64,000 bases of DNA. Source: an uncultured Oscillospiraceae bacterium. Lineage in GTDB: Bacteria; Bacillota; Clostridia; Oscillospirales; Ruminococcaceae. The DNA lies in NCBI GenBank assembly GCA_904384225.1, contig CAJFJV010000004.1:23021-87020 (forward strand). The letters run 5' to 3'. The position numbers and the translations under genes are program-made. The notes beneath the pieces were generated by a model. It was not told the DNA's origin. It saw nothing but the letters and a program-made list of their open reading frames with translations, and ran no database searches. This document shows, in pieces, positions 38,466-47,895 of this stretch. Position 1 is the first letter of the stretch. Each line of letters opens with the position of its first letter.

Positions 38466-40751
38466 ATGGCATATATCAGAAATCGAACGGAATTGTTAAC
38501 GGGGTGTCAGGAAAGCAAAGAATGGTCCCCTGAAATTGATCTGCAATATGATTTTGTTATCGTTTACGGTATAGATGATCAAATGCCGGAAAGAATACAA
38601 AAATTTCGGGAAAAAGGCTACATTGTACATGTTATGACGGGGTGCGCATGGGGAGAATATCAAGATTATTTGAATGGAAAGTGGGATGGCCGTACACATT
38701 GGGATGAAAGTCAGACTGATCGGGAAGGAAATCCAATTTTACATGGAATAGAGGTACCGTATCTTGTACCTAGCGTCTCTTTTTCAAATTACCTTTCAAA
38801 GCGGCTCGAAGCTGCAATAGACGCAGGAGCAGAAGCAATCCATTTAGAAGAACCGGAATTTTGGGATAATGGCGGATATTCAGAGGCTTTTAAACAGGAG
38901 TACCGCCTATTCTATGGAGAAGAATGGATAGCCCCACATACTTCTTTGGAAGCGCGATATCGTTCTTCCCGCTTAAAAGTTTGGCTTTATCGCAGATTGA
39001 TTAGCCGTGTAAGTGAATCTGTTAAGGAATACGGAATGAAACAGTATGGAAAGCGGATTGCTTTTTATGTGCCAACACACAGCCTGATTAATTATACACA
39101 ATGGAAAATTTTAAGTCCGGAGGCGACGCTTCTTGACATACCTACTGTTGATGGCTATATCGCACAGATTTGGACCGGTACCAGCCGTACAGCAAATGTA
39201 TATGCCGGAAAATATGAGGAACGGACATTCGAAACGGCGTTTTTGGAGTATGGGGTTATGCAGGAACTTGTCCGTACAACGGGAAGAAAAATGTGGTTTT
39301 TACATGATCCAGTTGAGGATTTTCCTGAATATACATGGGAGGATTTTCGCAGCAACTACTTAAAAACAGTTGCAGCCTCCTTAATGCATCCAGAGGTTTA
39401 TACATATGAGGTTTGTCCATGGCCGACACGTGTCTTTCATGGGATTTATCCAAAAAAAATGGAGCTGAAAAGCGGAATGGCTCCCGGAGAAGAGATGGAA
39501 GGAGCCAAAAGGATTCCCCAAAGCTACGCTTCCCTTTTATCTGCCATAACACAGCTTTTAGGCGACATGGAGCAGAAGGAAAATAAATTTATCGGCACTT
39601 TTCCGAAAACAGGGATTTTTATTTCAGACAGTGCATTGTATCAACGCACTTTTCCAGATGAATTTTCTTCTTCAAAGGAAGGTGTTGAAGAACTCAATAG
39701 TAAACTGCTTTCTCTTCTTCCTAAATCAGAGGAACAGGAAATACAAGCGGAAAAAAGCCGTACGCTTATGAGAGAAATCGGATGCAATAAAGCACGGTTT
39801 TACGATTATATTGCATCTGCGGCATTTCCACAATTTTTTGGTTTAGCTATGCCGCTGATCAAGTGCGGCGTACCGGCACGCCCAGTACAATTGGAAAACA
39901 TCAAAAAAGATCCAGATTATTTAAACATGTATCAGCTGCTGATATTAAGTTATGAATATATGAAGCCGAATTCACCTGATTTTCATTTTGCTTTGTCCGA
40001 ATGGGTACAAAACGGCGGCGCACTTTTATACGTAGGAGACGGATCGGATCCATATCACGGCGTCCCGTCTTGGTGGAATACAGGAAAGAAAAAAGACAAG
40101 ACACCAGCAGAGCACTTATTTCGCAGTATGGGGCTCCCCTATTCGCCTTGTGATGGAATTTATCCTTATGGAAAGGGATATATTGCGGTATATTCCGTCT
40201 CTCCTGCCAGCATTACGCTCAGTGAAAAAGCCGCTCAGCAGTATAGAGATAGAGTGCACCAGCTTGCTGCAACAGCTGGATATCCTTTTGCGGATCAAAA
40301 CTTCTTCTGCATGCATCGCGGCCCTTACCGTATAGTAAATGTAATGAAAGAAAGCGTATCCGAAGCGCCGCTTTCTTTAAAAGGCCTTTATTGCGACCTG
40401 CTTACAACAGATTTTTCGATTGTGACCGAAAAAACGTTGTTTCCCGGAGAAAACAGCATTTTATTTGATTTTTCAGAAATAGAAAAGGAAAAATCAAAAA
40501 TTATCGGGACATCTGCGCGCATTTTTTCTTTTTCTTGTACGGAGAGAGAAGCCTCCCTTACAGCAAAAGCGGCGGGCGGCATTACAGCAAAGATCCGTAT
40601 ACGGCTTCCCTTTCCCGTACAGAACGTTAAAGCAACAGATGATAAAGATCAAAATGTGGATGTTTGCTGTAAATGGGATACGCAAAGCCGCAGCGCATTG
40701 CTGTCTTATAAAAGCAAAAACCAAATAGTCAAAATACGCATTTTATCTTAA
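38466..40751 (+). CDS. Putative glycoside hydrolase-like protein (TIM-barrel plus GATase-like domain)
   Basis: A 761-residue cytoplasmic protein. Residues ~20-350 read like a clan GH-A barrel: strand ends such as AIHLEEPEFWDNGGYSEAF (Glu128/129 as candidate acid/base) and VYTYEVCPWPTRVF (candidate nucleophile Glu), and a segment FKQEYRLFYGEEW similar to the GH42 middle region. Residues ~470-560 contain YQLLILSYEYMKP and WVQNGGALLYVGDGSDPYHGVP, the pattern of the GATase-like trimerisation domain of GH42. A beta-rich C-terminus follows. No known family fits well. ATG 38466 follows GGAGGG at 8 nt. It leads a cluster with a flavoprotein and a 2-hydroxyacid dehydrogenase. Confidence 0.65.
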   Translation: MAYIRNRTELLTGCQESKEWSPEIDLQYDFVIVYGIDDQMPERIQKFREKGYIVHVMTGCAWGEYQDYLNGKWDGRTHWDESQTDREGNPILHGIEVPYLVPSVSFSNYLSKRLEAAIDAGAEAIHLEEPEFWDNGGYSEAFKQEYRLFYGEEWIAPHTSLEARYRSSRLKVWLYRRLISRVSESVKEYGMKQYGKRIAFYVPTHSLINYTQWKILSPEATLLDIPTVDGYIAQIWTGTSRTANVYAGKYEERTFETAFLEYGVMQELVRTTGRKMWFLHDPVEDFPEYTWEDFRSNYLKTVAASLMHPEVYTYEVCPWPTRVFHGIYPKKMELKSGMAPGEEMEGAKRIPQSYASLLSAITQLLGDMEQKENKFIGTFPKTGIFISDSALYQRTFPDEFSSSKEGVEELNSKLLSLLPKSEEQEIQAEKSRTLMREIGCNKARFYDYIASAAFPQFFGLAMPLIKCGVPARPVQLENIKKDPDYLNMYQLLILSYEYMKPNSPDFHFALSEWVQNGGALLYVGDGSDPYHGVPSWWNTGKKKDKTPAEHLFRSMGLPYSPCDGIYPYGKGYIAVYSVSPASITLSEKAAQQYRDRVHQLAATAGYPFADQNFFCMHRGPYRIVNVMKESVSEAPLSLKGLYCDLLTTDFSIVTEKTLFPGENSILFDFSEIEKEKSKIIGTSARIFSFSCTEREASLTAKAAGGITAKIRIRLPFPVQNVKATDDKDQNVDVCCKWDTQSRSALLSYKSKNQIVKIRILS

Positions 40752-40860
40752 AGAAATTCAGGAAGAATTTAAGTGTTTTATTGGAACATCAATTTTTCAA
40801 ATATAAAAGAATATTGCTGTGGAAAAGCAAATTTTTTATAGGCAAAGAGAAAATTTCTTC

Positions 40861-40889
40861 TTGACAAAGATAAGGAGAAGGAATACGCT
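40861..40889 (+). promoter_or_regulatory. Possible promoter upstream of the FAD oxidoreductase gene
   Basis: TTGACA 40861-40866, 17-nt spacer, weak -10 TACGCT 40884-40889, about 50 nt before the start codon. Confidence 0.4.
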
Positions 40890-40935
40890 TAATCAAAAAG
40901 AGAACCGAATTTATAAACAAGGGAGGGCAGATTGT

Positions 40936-42243
40936 GTGGAATACTATTCAGAGCCTGCAAAAAAGATTCCGATTTATGGAAATTATGATGTTGTAGTAGC
41001 AGGTGGAGGATGTGCAGGGTTTGCCGCAGCAGTTGCAGCGGCAAGGGCCGGCGCGAAAACACTGATTATTGAGCAGTTCCCTTTTTTTGGCGGCACGGCA
41101 ACAGCATCTTTAATGGCCACAATTGTAGGGATCCGCAATCAGGTAAAACCGGATGACTTACAGGTTTGCAAAGGGATTGGCGAAGAGCTGATCCTGAATT
41201 TGATTGCACAGGGCGGCGCAGAGCATTCAAAAAACTCTTATGAATCGGCTAAAAGAAGTGATAAAAAAGGCGATCTTTCTTATAATTATGCTTTTGATAC
41301 AGAGATCTTTAAGAAAGTAACGCTTGATATGGTTATCGAAGCGGGATGCGAAATCTTATTTCATACTTATTTTGCTGATACGATTGTAGACGATGGATGT
41401 GTAAAGGGTATCATAATAGAGAATAAATCAGGCAGACAGGCGGTTTTAGCAAAGGTTGTGGTTGATGCGACCGGTGACGGCGATGTTGCAGCTCGGGCAG
41501 GCGCGGCTTTTTGGCAAACCAAAGGAAATGAGGCACCGCGGCTTTTTGATGCAATGATGTATAAAATCAGCGGATTTGATCCAGACACAGATTTTCCAGG
41601 AGGCCTTTTTGGAAATGAACTTGTCCTTTGGGGACCCGCTACGACAGGACGGGATGCAACAGACGCACGTGAACTGACAGATATGGAAATAGAGACGCGT
41701 CAGGCTGTATTTCAACATTTGGAAAAATTAAAGGAGGATCGGCCTGACTTAAAAAATGCACGCATCACAGACACCGGCGTTTTGCTTGGCATCCGGCAGA
41801 CGCGTTTCATTAAAGGCGTGTATACGCTAACCGGTGATGACGTTTTAGAAGGGGCAGCTTTTCCAGACAGCATTGCTATGGGAGCAAATCCTGTAATACA
41901 CTATTTTGGTTATCGCCGCTTCCTCACGCATGAAGGATATGAAATTCCATATCGCTGCCTGATACCCGAAAAAACAGATGGACTTCTGGTTGCCGGCCGG
42001 TGCATGTCAAGCGATCAAATTGCCTATGAATCGTGGCGGGCGATGGCACATATCTTGAGCATTGGAGAAGCAGCCGGAACAGCGGCGGCATTATCCGTAC
42101 AAAGTGGCGTACAGCCGCGCAATTTGCGTATTGGCCTTTTGCAGAAAACGCTGATTGAAAATGGGGCTGAAATTGGACAGGGACGGACAGTGCCGGCTGG
42201 TGCCGTCCGCATAGAAAACAAAGAGAAAAGGGAGAGGACATAA
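40936..42243 (+). CDS. FAD-dependent oxidoreductase (FAD_oxidored family)
   Basis: A 435-residue flavoprotein. The dinucleotide motif is YDVVVAGGGCAGFAAAVAAARAG (residues 17-39), followed by EQFPFFGGTATASLMATIVG and VVDATGDGDVAARAGA, hallmarks of the FAD_oxidored group; LLVAGRCMSSDQIAYESWRAMAHILSIGEAAGTAAAL is the C-terminal FAD contact. Members lie in carbohydrate-degradation clusters but are mostly uncharacterised. GTG 40936 follows GGGAGGG at 8 nt; the open frame runs further upstream with no site. It ends in TAATG, overlapping the next gene by one base, so the two are coupled. Confidence 0.85.
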   Translation: MEYYSEPAKKIPIYGNYDVVVAGGGCAGFAAAVAAARAGAKTLIIEQFPFFGGTATASLMATIVGIRNQVKPDDLQVCKGIGEELILNLIAQGGAEHSKNSYESAKRSDKKGDLSYNYAFDTEIFKKVTLDMVIEAGCEILFHTYFADTIVDDGCVKGIIIENKSGRQAVLAKVVVDATGDGDVAARAGAAFWQTKGNEAPRLFDAMMYKISGFDPDTDFPGGLFGNELVLWGPATTGRDATDARELTDMEIETRQAVFQHLEKLKEDRPDLKNARITDTGVLLGIRQTRFIKGVYTLTGDDVLEGAAFPDSIAMGANPVIHYFGYRRFLTHEGYEIPYRCLIPEKTDGLLVAGRCMSSDQIAYESWRAMAHILSIGEAAGTAAALSVQSGVQPRNLRIGLLQKTLIENGAEIGQGRTVPAGAVRIENKEKRERT

Positions 42244-43187
42244 TGAAAGTTGTTCTACTGGAGTCATTGGCAATTCCTACGGAAATACTCGGAAAATATG
42301 CAGAAGCATTGCGGCAGGAAGGGCATATTTTTGAGGCTTATGAACGTGATTTGGATCCGCAGGTGCAAATTGCAAGGGCGAAAGATGCCGATATCGTGAT
42401 GATTGCAAATATGCCGCTTTCAGGGGAAGTTATCCGTGCCTGCAAAAAACTGAAATATATCAATATTGCATTTACCGGTGTGGATCATGTAGATCTTGAA
42501 GCGTGCAAAGAATGCGGGATTCAGGTGAGCAATGCATCCGGTTACTCAAATCGGTCCGTTGCAGAACTTGCATTGTGCATGATGCTGACACTTTTACGCA
42601 ATGTACCACAGGTGGAATCCCGATGCCGTGCCGGTCAAACAAAAGATGGTTTGGTTGGAAATGAACTGTATGGCAAGACAGTGGGAATCGTTGGATTAGG
42701 TGCTATTGGACAAGCAACAGCTGCACTTTGTCATGCTTTTGGTTGCCGGATTATCGCCTATAATCCCCGGATAAAAGAAGCGCCGGAATATATTGAACAA
42801 ATGCCTCTTGGCGATGTTCTTGCACAGTCGGATATTGTAACGTTGCACTGCCCGTTAAACAGCAGTACACGGGGGATGATTGGAAAGGACGAACTTGCCA
42901 AAATGAAACCCACGGCTTTTTTAATTAATACGGCGCGCGGCCCTGTAGTAGATAGCGATGCGCTTTGCGACGCACTGAACAGTGGAAAGATTGCCGGAGC
43001 AGGCATTGATGTATTTGAGAAAGAGCCTCCGCTTTCTCCGGAAGACCCGCTTCTCCAGGCTAAAAATACAGTGGTAACACCCCATGTTGCATTTGCAACA
43101 CAAGAATCCATGCTTTTGCGGGCGCAGATTGTGTTTGATACACTTGACGCGTGGCTGAAAGGCGAACGGAAAAATATTATTTTATAA
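42243..43187 (+). CDS. D-isomer-specific 2-hydroxyacid dehydrogenase
   Basis: A 314-residue NAD-dependent enzyme. The NAD motif is GIVGLGAIGQATA (glycines 151-156). Catalytic Arg232 is in INTARGP, Glu261 in DVFEKEP and His281 in TPHVAFAT. It reduces 2-ketoacids or oxidises D-2-hydroxyacids; the substrate cannot be told from sequence. The one-base overlap with the upstream flavoprotein gene implies joint action in a pathway. A strong terminator follows. Confidence 0.93.
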   Translation: MKVVLLESLAIPTEILGKYAEALRQEGHIFEAYERDLDPQVQIARAKDADIVMIANMPLSGEVIRACKKLKYINIAFTGVDHVDLEACKECGIQVSNASGYSNRSVAELALCMMLTLLRNVPQVESRCRAGQTKDGLVGNELYGKTVGIVGLGAIGQATAALCHAFGCRIIAYNPRIKEAPEYIEQMPLGDVLAQSDIVTLHCPLNSSTRGMIGKDELAKMKPTAFLINTARGPVVDSDALCDALNSGKIAGAGIDVFEKEPPLSPEDPLLQAKNTVVTPHVAFATQESMLLRAQIVFDTLDAWLKGERKNIIL

Positions 43188-43198
43188 GACCTATCTTG

Positions 43199-43245
43199 AT
43201 CGAAAAAAATCCCTGTCTCCTTCTGGAAACAGGGATTTTTTCGAT
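43199..43245. terminator. Bidirectional terminator after 2-hydroxyacid dehydrogenase gene
   Basis: Long hairpin; AAAAAAATCCCTGT pairs with ACAGGGATTTTTT. It serves convergent genes on both sides. Confidence 0.9.
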
Positions 43246-43250
43246 TGGGT

Positions 43251-44069
43251 TTAACGGTTGTGATTCCGATAAGCCTGAGGAGAATATCCATATATTTCCT
43301 TAAAGGTTCTCCAAAAGTACCCATAATTACGAAATCCGGCATTCAACATAATCGTTTCAGCAGGATCATTTGTCGTAAGGAGCAGCTTCTTTGCCTGTTC
43401 CAAACGGTATCGCACAACGTATTGCAGAGGCGTCAGCTGGGTTGTTTTTTTAAAGAGTTTACAGAAATAATACGAGCTGTACCCTGCTGCATCGGCAAGG
43501 TTTTGCAGTGTAATGGGTTCCTGAAAGTGTAATTGAATATAGGAAAGTGCATGCTTGATCGGTTCCAGGCGCCGTTCTTCCCCATCAAAAGAGACGGGCC
43601 TTCGCTCTTCTTCTAAATATTGCAGCATATAAACCAAAAGCTGCAATATTTTAGCTTTCCATAACAGCTTATCTGCTGTAGAGGGAGATTCAGAAAGAGA
43701 AAGAGAAGCAAAATAAGATATATCGATAGGGGCATTCCCGGCTTGCCAAAAAATAGAAGGAAACGAGTCAAAAAAAGGGTCTCTTTCCTTTGTTTCGTTT
43801 AAGTCAAGTTCAACATAAAGAGAACGATAAACGCCGATCCCCTCTACTGTCATCAAAGGAGTGCGAAAAAACACCGTATGCGGAACAGTTTGAAGAGGGA
43901 CACTGTTCGTTACAATATACCCACTGCGCGATGATACGATATATTCTATCTCATAGTGCTGTACAATACGTTTGCCATAGGTATCGCTGCTGTACATATG
44001 GGGAGTTTCCCCCGAATCATGCCATGCAGCAAATACGGGTGAAAGACGATCGACAAAAAGTTGGTTCAT
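43251..44069 (-). CDS. AraC-family transcriptional regulator
   Basis: A 272-residue regulator. Residues 1-150 form a cupin-like sensor; the C-terminal 100 residues hold two helix-turn-helix units: ITLQNLADAAGYSSYYFCKLFKKTTQLTPLQYVV and ETIMLNAGFRNYGYFWRTFKEIYGYSPQAYR. The second unit's GF-x-YFxRxFK pattern is the AraC signature. It is divergent from the beta-helix gene and convergent with the dehydrogenase operon, so it is the likely regulator of this sugar cluster. The ATG 44069 site has no strong Shine-Dalgarno. Confidence 0.92.
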   Translation of the reverse strand: MNQLFVDRLSPVFAAWHDSGETPHMYSSDTYGKRIVQHYEIEYIVSSRSGYIVTNSVPLQTVPHTVFFRTPLMTVEGIGVYRSLYVELDLNETKERDPFFDSFPSIFWQAGNAPIDISYFASLSLSESPSTADKLLWKAKILQLLVYMLQYLEEERRPVSFDGEERRLEPIKHALSYIQLHFQEPITLQNLADAAGYSSYYFCKLFKKTTQLTPLQYVVRYRLEQAKKLLLTTNDPAETIMLNAGFRNYGYFWRTFKEIYGYSPQAYRNHNR

Positions 44070-44268
44070 TATAATCCCTATGCCTTTATTCTATATAGAA
44101 AGGATTGATAAATGGATATGGTAAAAGCTGTTTTTATCAGCTGTTTCATTATAGCATAGGATAACAAAATAGTATAGGTAAGCGGCAAAATTACGAATGG
44201 AAAAAGGCACGGCGATATGATACGCTAACGGCAGATAGCAGACAAATGCGTATAGGAGGAAAGCAGAA

Positions 44269-46130
44269 GTGTTTTATTTTGTATCGCAAAAAAGCAACGT
44301 GTCTGGAGACGGAACAAAGGAAAGGCCTTTCCGTACAATCGGTGAAGCCGCAAATCTTGCTATGCCCGGAGATACCGTTGTCATCGGCGGCGGAATCTAT
44401 CGCGAATGGGTCAAGCCACAAAACGGCGGATTAGGCAATAATCAGCGGATTACCTATATTGCTGCTGAAAAGGAAGAACCTATTATCAGCGGTGCCGAGA
44501 TCATAGCAGGATGGACGCCGTTTAAAAAGGGTGTATGGCGTGCTGAAGTAAGCAATGAACTGTTTGGCGAGTATAACCCGTATGCGGACGAAATATTTGG
44601 TGACTGGTACGACGGGTTGGGACAGGTACACCATACGGGAGAGCTGTTTTTAAACGGCGAAGCCATGTATGAGGCTGCTTCGCTTTCTGCCCTTATGGAA
44701 AAGGCAGAAAAGGAAGAAAAAAACTGCATTGGTTTTCCGAAGTAGAAGAGACCCGGACTGTTTTTTATGGGGCTTTTGGCGGAGAAGATCCTAATGGGTG
44801 CTGTACCGAAATCAGCGTACGCCCATATTGCTTTTTCCCGGAAAAAGAGGGAACAGATTTTATCACAGTCTCCGGTCTGACGATGTGCCAGGCTGCCACA
44901 CAATGGGCGCCGCCGACAGCCTTTCAGCCCGGAATGATTGGGCCTCACTGGAGCAAGGGCTGGATTATCGAAAAATGTAGGATACACGATTCAAAATGCT
45001 GCGGCATTAGCCTTGGTAAAAAGAGGGATCTCAAAGATAACTGTTGGACGAAAGATCCGATTAAAGGTGGAGCACAGACCTATACAGAGATTGTTTTTTC
45101 AAATCTGCGCGACGGTTGGGACAAAGAAAAAATAGGAAGCCATATCGTACGGGACAATGAGATTTATAACTGCGGACAGGCAGGGATTGTTGGAAATATG
45201 GGCGGCGCTTTTTCTGATATCGTTAGAAACCATATTCACCACATCAACATTCGGGGCGAATTTTCGGGTGCGGAAATGGCCGGTATTAAGCTGCATGCCG
45301 CGATCGATACGAACATTGAAAACAACGTGATCCATGACTGCAACCGCGGGCTTTGGCTTGATTGGGAAGCACAGGGTACAACTGTACGGAAAAACGCATT
45401 TTTCCGTAACGATGAGGAGGAAGACCTGTTTATTGAGGTTTGCCACGGCCCTTGTATTGTGGAAAACAATCTCCTGCTCTCGACACGCAGCTTTTTAGAT
45501 GTATCACAGGGTACGGCCTGCGTACACAATCTTTTTGCAGGAAAAATTTATGCCGTACCGGATACAAACCGTTTTACTATGTACCATCTTCCGCATTCGA
45601 CTATGGTTGGCGGCGTTATGCTTGTATATGGCGGAGATGACCGGATTCTCAACAATATTTTTATCGGTCAAAGCATTGAGAATAAGCATCGAGGTGTGCA
45701 TGGTACAAAAGCATACGAGAACTACAGCCATTCCGCTGCACCAAAAACGATGGACAATGACACCCCTGCCGCAGATATCGGGAGGACGCTGCCAATGACC
45801 ATTCAAAATAACGTCTATTTAAACAAGGCGGAAAACTGGACACATGAAAAAAATCCGCGTGTATTAGAAGGATTTGACGCAAAGGTCTCTATAGTTGAGG
45901 AAGACGGGCATATCTGGCTTTATACAAATCTTGGTGAAATAATGGAAAATCAGTTTGCAGATCGAATCACTACGGACACCTTAGGGAAAGCCTTTGAACC
46001 AGATCAAGCCTATGAAAACCGCGACGGCTCCCCTGTTTCGATAGATTTTGATTTTAATGGAACGCCGCGGGGGGAAACTGTAAAAATCGGCCCGTTTGAA
46101 AAATATTGCGATAAAATTCTTTTGTTATAA
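44269..46130 (+). pseudogene. Right-handed beta-helix carbohydrate-active protein, frameshifted
   Basis: About 620 residues once joined. GTG 44269 follows AGGAGG at 8-9 nt. The first 150 residues (FYFVSQKSNVSGDGTKERPF, GDTVVIGGGIYREWVKP, ITYIAAEKEEPIISG) are a beta-helix cap common in polysaccharide lyases and GH141-like proteins. A run of seven A (44717-44723) breaks the frame, and the product stops at 44745. One more A restores KKLHWFSEVEETRTVFYGAFGG and the long C-terminal part with HIHHINIRG and IENNVIHDCNRGLWLDWEAQGTTVRKNAFF coils. No signal peptide. The substrate is probably a pectic or mixed plant glycan, by inference only. Confidence 0.75.
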
Positions 46131-46194
46131 TAGAATCTTCCGGGTTCCTTCGGTGCTTTTTTACAGAAGAAACCAAAATAAACTGTTAAATCAC

Positions 46195-46223
46195 TGGACA
46201 ACAGAAACGGTTTCAAGTATAAT
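46195..46223 (+). promoter_or_regulatory. Promoter of lipoprotein gene (TGGACA-17-TATAAT)
   Basis: TGGACA 46195-46200, 17-nt spacer, perfect TATAAT 46218-46223. The leader includes CTGTGC-GTTTT-GCACAG just before the ribosome binding site. Confidence 0.7.
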
Positions 46224-46309
46224 AATTCATATGTGAATCAAGCTGCTCAACGTTTTGGGTAGTTTTTAAAAAGCAACTGTGCGTTTTGCACAGAGGAGGA
46301 ATTTTTAAA

Positions 46310-47362
46310 ATGAATTTTTGGAAACGGATTGCGGCGGCTTTCTTTGCAATTTGCATTACGTTGCCGTTTACTGCGTGCAGTGGCGATACGTCGTGGGTCT
46401 ATGATTATGAGGATATCCAAATTACATCCGGCATGTACATAGCGTTTACAATGAATGCATATTCTCAGGTTTCTGAACAGGATGATTATGATTCAACAAA
46501 AGATATTTTGGATCAGACGATTGAAGACAAGTCTGCAACCGACTGGATCAGAGAGCGCGCCAGTGAAATGGCCAATGAATATGTTGCAACACTTCGAAAG
46601 TTTGAAGAGTTGGGATTGACGCTTGACGAAAGCGATGAACAGGATATCGATAATACGGTTGAGTCCTACTGGGAAAGTTACGGCGACATATACGAGTCAA
46701 ACGGCGTAGGCGAAGCTTCCTATCGTAAATTAATTGAAGCACAGATCAAACGGTATAAGATCTTTTTGAAATATTATGGCGAAGGCGGTTTGGAAGAAGT
46801 GCCGGTCTCTGAGTTAGAGGCACACTTTAAGGAGAATTTCGCCAGCGTCAATATTATTTCGATATCGCTGACAACCGGTGACGATTTAACGGATGAACAA
46901 AAGCAGGAAAATGAGACGCGTACAGAAATGGCCAATGAATATGCAAATTTGCTGAACAGCGGTGAAAATACGTTTCCAGAAGTTTATGATATGTGGCAGC
47001 ATTATCTGCTTGGAACAGAGCATTCTGATGACGAGACCTTGCAGGACGAAATGGATATGGCCACTTATATCCAGAAAGATTCTACGACGCCTTCAGAAAA
47101 AATTGTAAATTCGATTTTTTCTGACGTAGAAATTGAGGGGGACGCAAAAGTCCTGAGTTCGGATAGTGCACTCTATGTAGTCAAACGGTACGACGTAATG
47201 AAAGATGAGAAAAATCTTGAAGATATGCGGGAAACGGTTTTGTCTGACATTAAGAGTGATGATTTCCTGACGATGTTGGAAGAGTGGAGTAAAGATTTGA
47301 CTCGTACGACAAATGACAGCGCGTATAACCGCTATAATCCGAAAAATATTAAAGTAGGCTAA
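46310..47362 (+). CDS. Lipoprotein, SurA/PrsA-like chaperone family candidate
   Basis: A 350-residue secreted lipoprotein. The signal peptide MNFWKRIAAAFFAICITLPF precedes a lipobox-like FTAC with Cys23. The rest is helical and acidic, with an N-terminal helical block (residues 40-190, including ERASEMANEYVATLRKFEELGLTLDESD) and a C-terminal block containing VKRYDVMKDEKN. This resembles the SurA-N/PrsA chaperone fold, but I do not see a clear parvulin domain. ATG 46310 follows AGGAGG at about 10 nt; an upstream in-frame ATG lacks a site. It is monocistronic behind its own promoter. Function is unproven. Confidence 0.7.
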   Translation: MNFWKRIAAAFFAICITLPFTACSGDTSWVYDYEDIQITSGMYIAFTMNAYSQVSEQDDYDSTKDILDQTIEDKSATDWIRERASEMANEYVATLRKFEELGLTLDESDEQDIDNTVESYWESYGDIYESNGVGEASYRKLIEAQIKRYKIFLKYYGEGGLEEVPVSELEAHFKENFASVNIISISLTTGDDLTDEQKQENETRTEMANEYANLLNSGENTFPEVYDMWQHYLLGTEHSDDETLQDEMDMATYIQKDSTTPSEKIVNSIFSDVEIEGDAKVLSSDSALYVVKRYDVMKDEKNLEDMRETVLSDIKSDDFLTMLEEWSKDLTRTTNDSAYNRYNPKNIKVG

Positions 47363-47420
47363 AAGGCAAATAAAAAGGGTTTTGTAAGGTACTAATAAAA
47401 ACAGCAAAAGATTTTTTTGG

Positions 47421-47451
47421 GAAACGGCATAGCTGAAGTTTATGCCGTTTC
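47421..47451 (+). terminator. Hairpin after the lipoprotein gene
   Basis: GAAACGGCATA (47421-47431) and TATGCCGTTTC (47441-47451). The T-run after it is weak. Confidence 0.55.
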
Positions 47452-47751
47452 TCCATTTAGCAGGCGATTCAGCAACGACACGGGAAGTATTCCGAAAGGC
47501 CATAGGAAATGGCAATCTTCTGTTCCCGATGATATTTTGACTTGTCCGGTGCAAGAACAACAGCTCTTACCTTGCCATTTATGACAGAGGGCACTGATTC
47601 ATCCAGGGCGAGATTCTTTCTGTATCTTGCAATTGAACCTATGCTTGTATTTCATTGTTTCTGTATAAGAACCAAAATTCTTTGATTTTATATGTATGCA
47701 AAGCGATTTTACGCTCGTATTCTCAAAATGCGCTCTATTGCGTAACAGGAT

Positions 47752-47795
47752 AAAAAAGACGAACGAGAGGCCGTGGTTTCTCGTTCGTCTTTTTT
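47752..47795. terminator. Strong bidirectional terminator
   Basis: Perfect 17-base arms with loop GGCCGTGGTT; runs of T at both ends. It serves the HAD gene (minus) or the lipoprotein transcript (plus). Confidence 0.85.
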
Positions 47796-47895
47796 CTGCA
47801 CGCCGTATGACTTTCCTAATTTTGTTTGTTGGGGATATGGTTACCCATACAGGATTCCCTTTTTATTTGCTTTAAAGGTTTGGCCAGACAGCAAG

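Larger units (their letters stand above)
47363..47895. other. Intergenic stretch with terminators and an orphan open frame
   Basis: About 530 bp. Contains hairpins at 47421-47451 and 47752-47795, and a minus-strand frame of 60 codons without a start (47469-47651; it reads TSIGSIARYRKNLALDE and then ends LSEYFPCRC), perhaps the tail of a lost gene. I recognise no family. Confidence 0.45.

Noticed and set aside
47093..47560. 155-codon minus-strand frame after the lipoprotein gene
   Set aside because: Mostly antisense to the lipoprotein gene, Phe/Arg-rich shadow composition.
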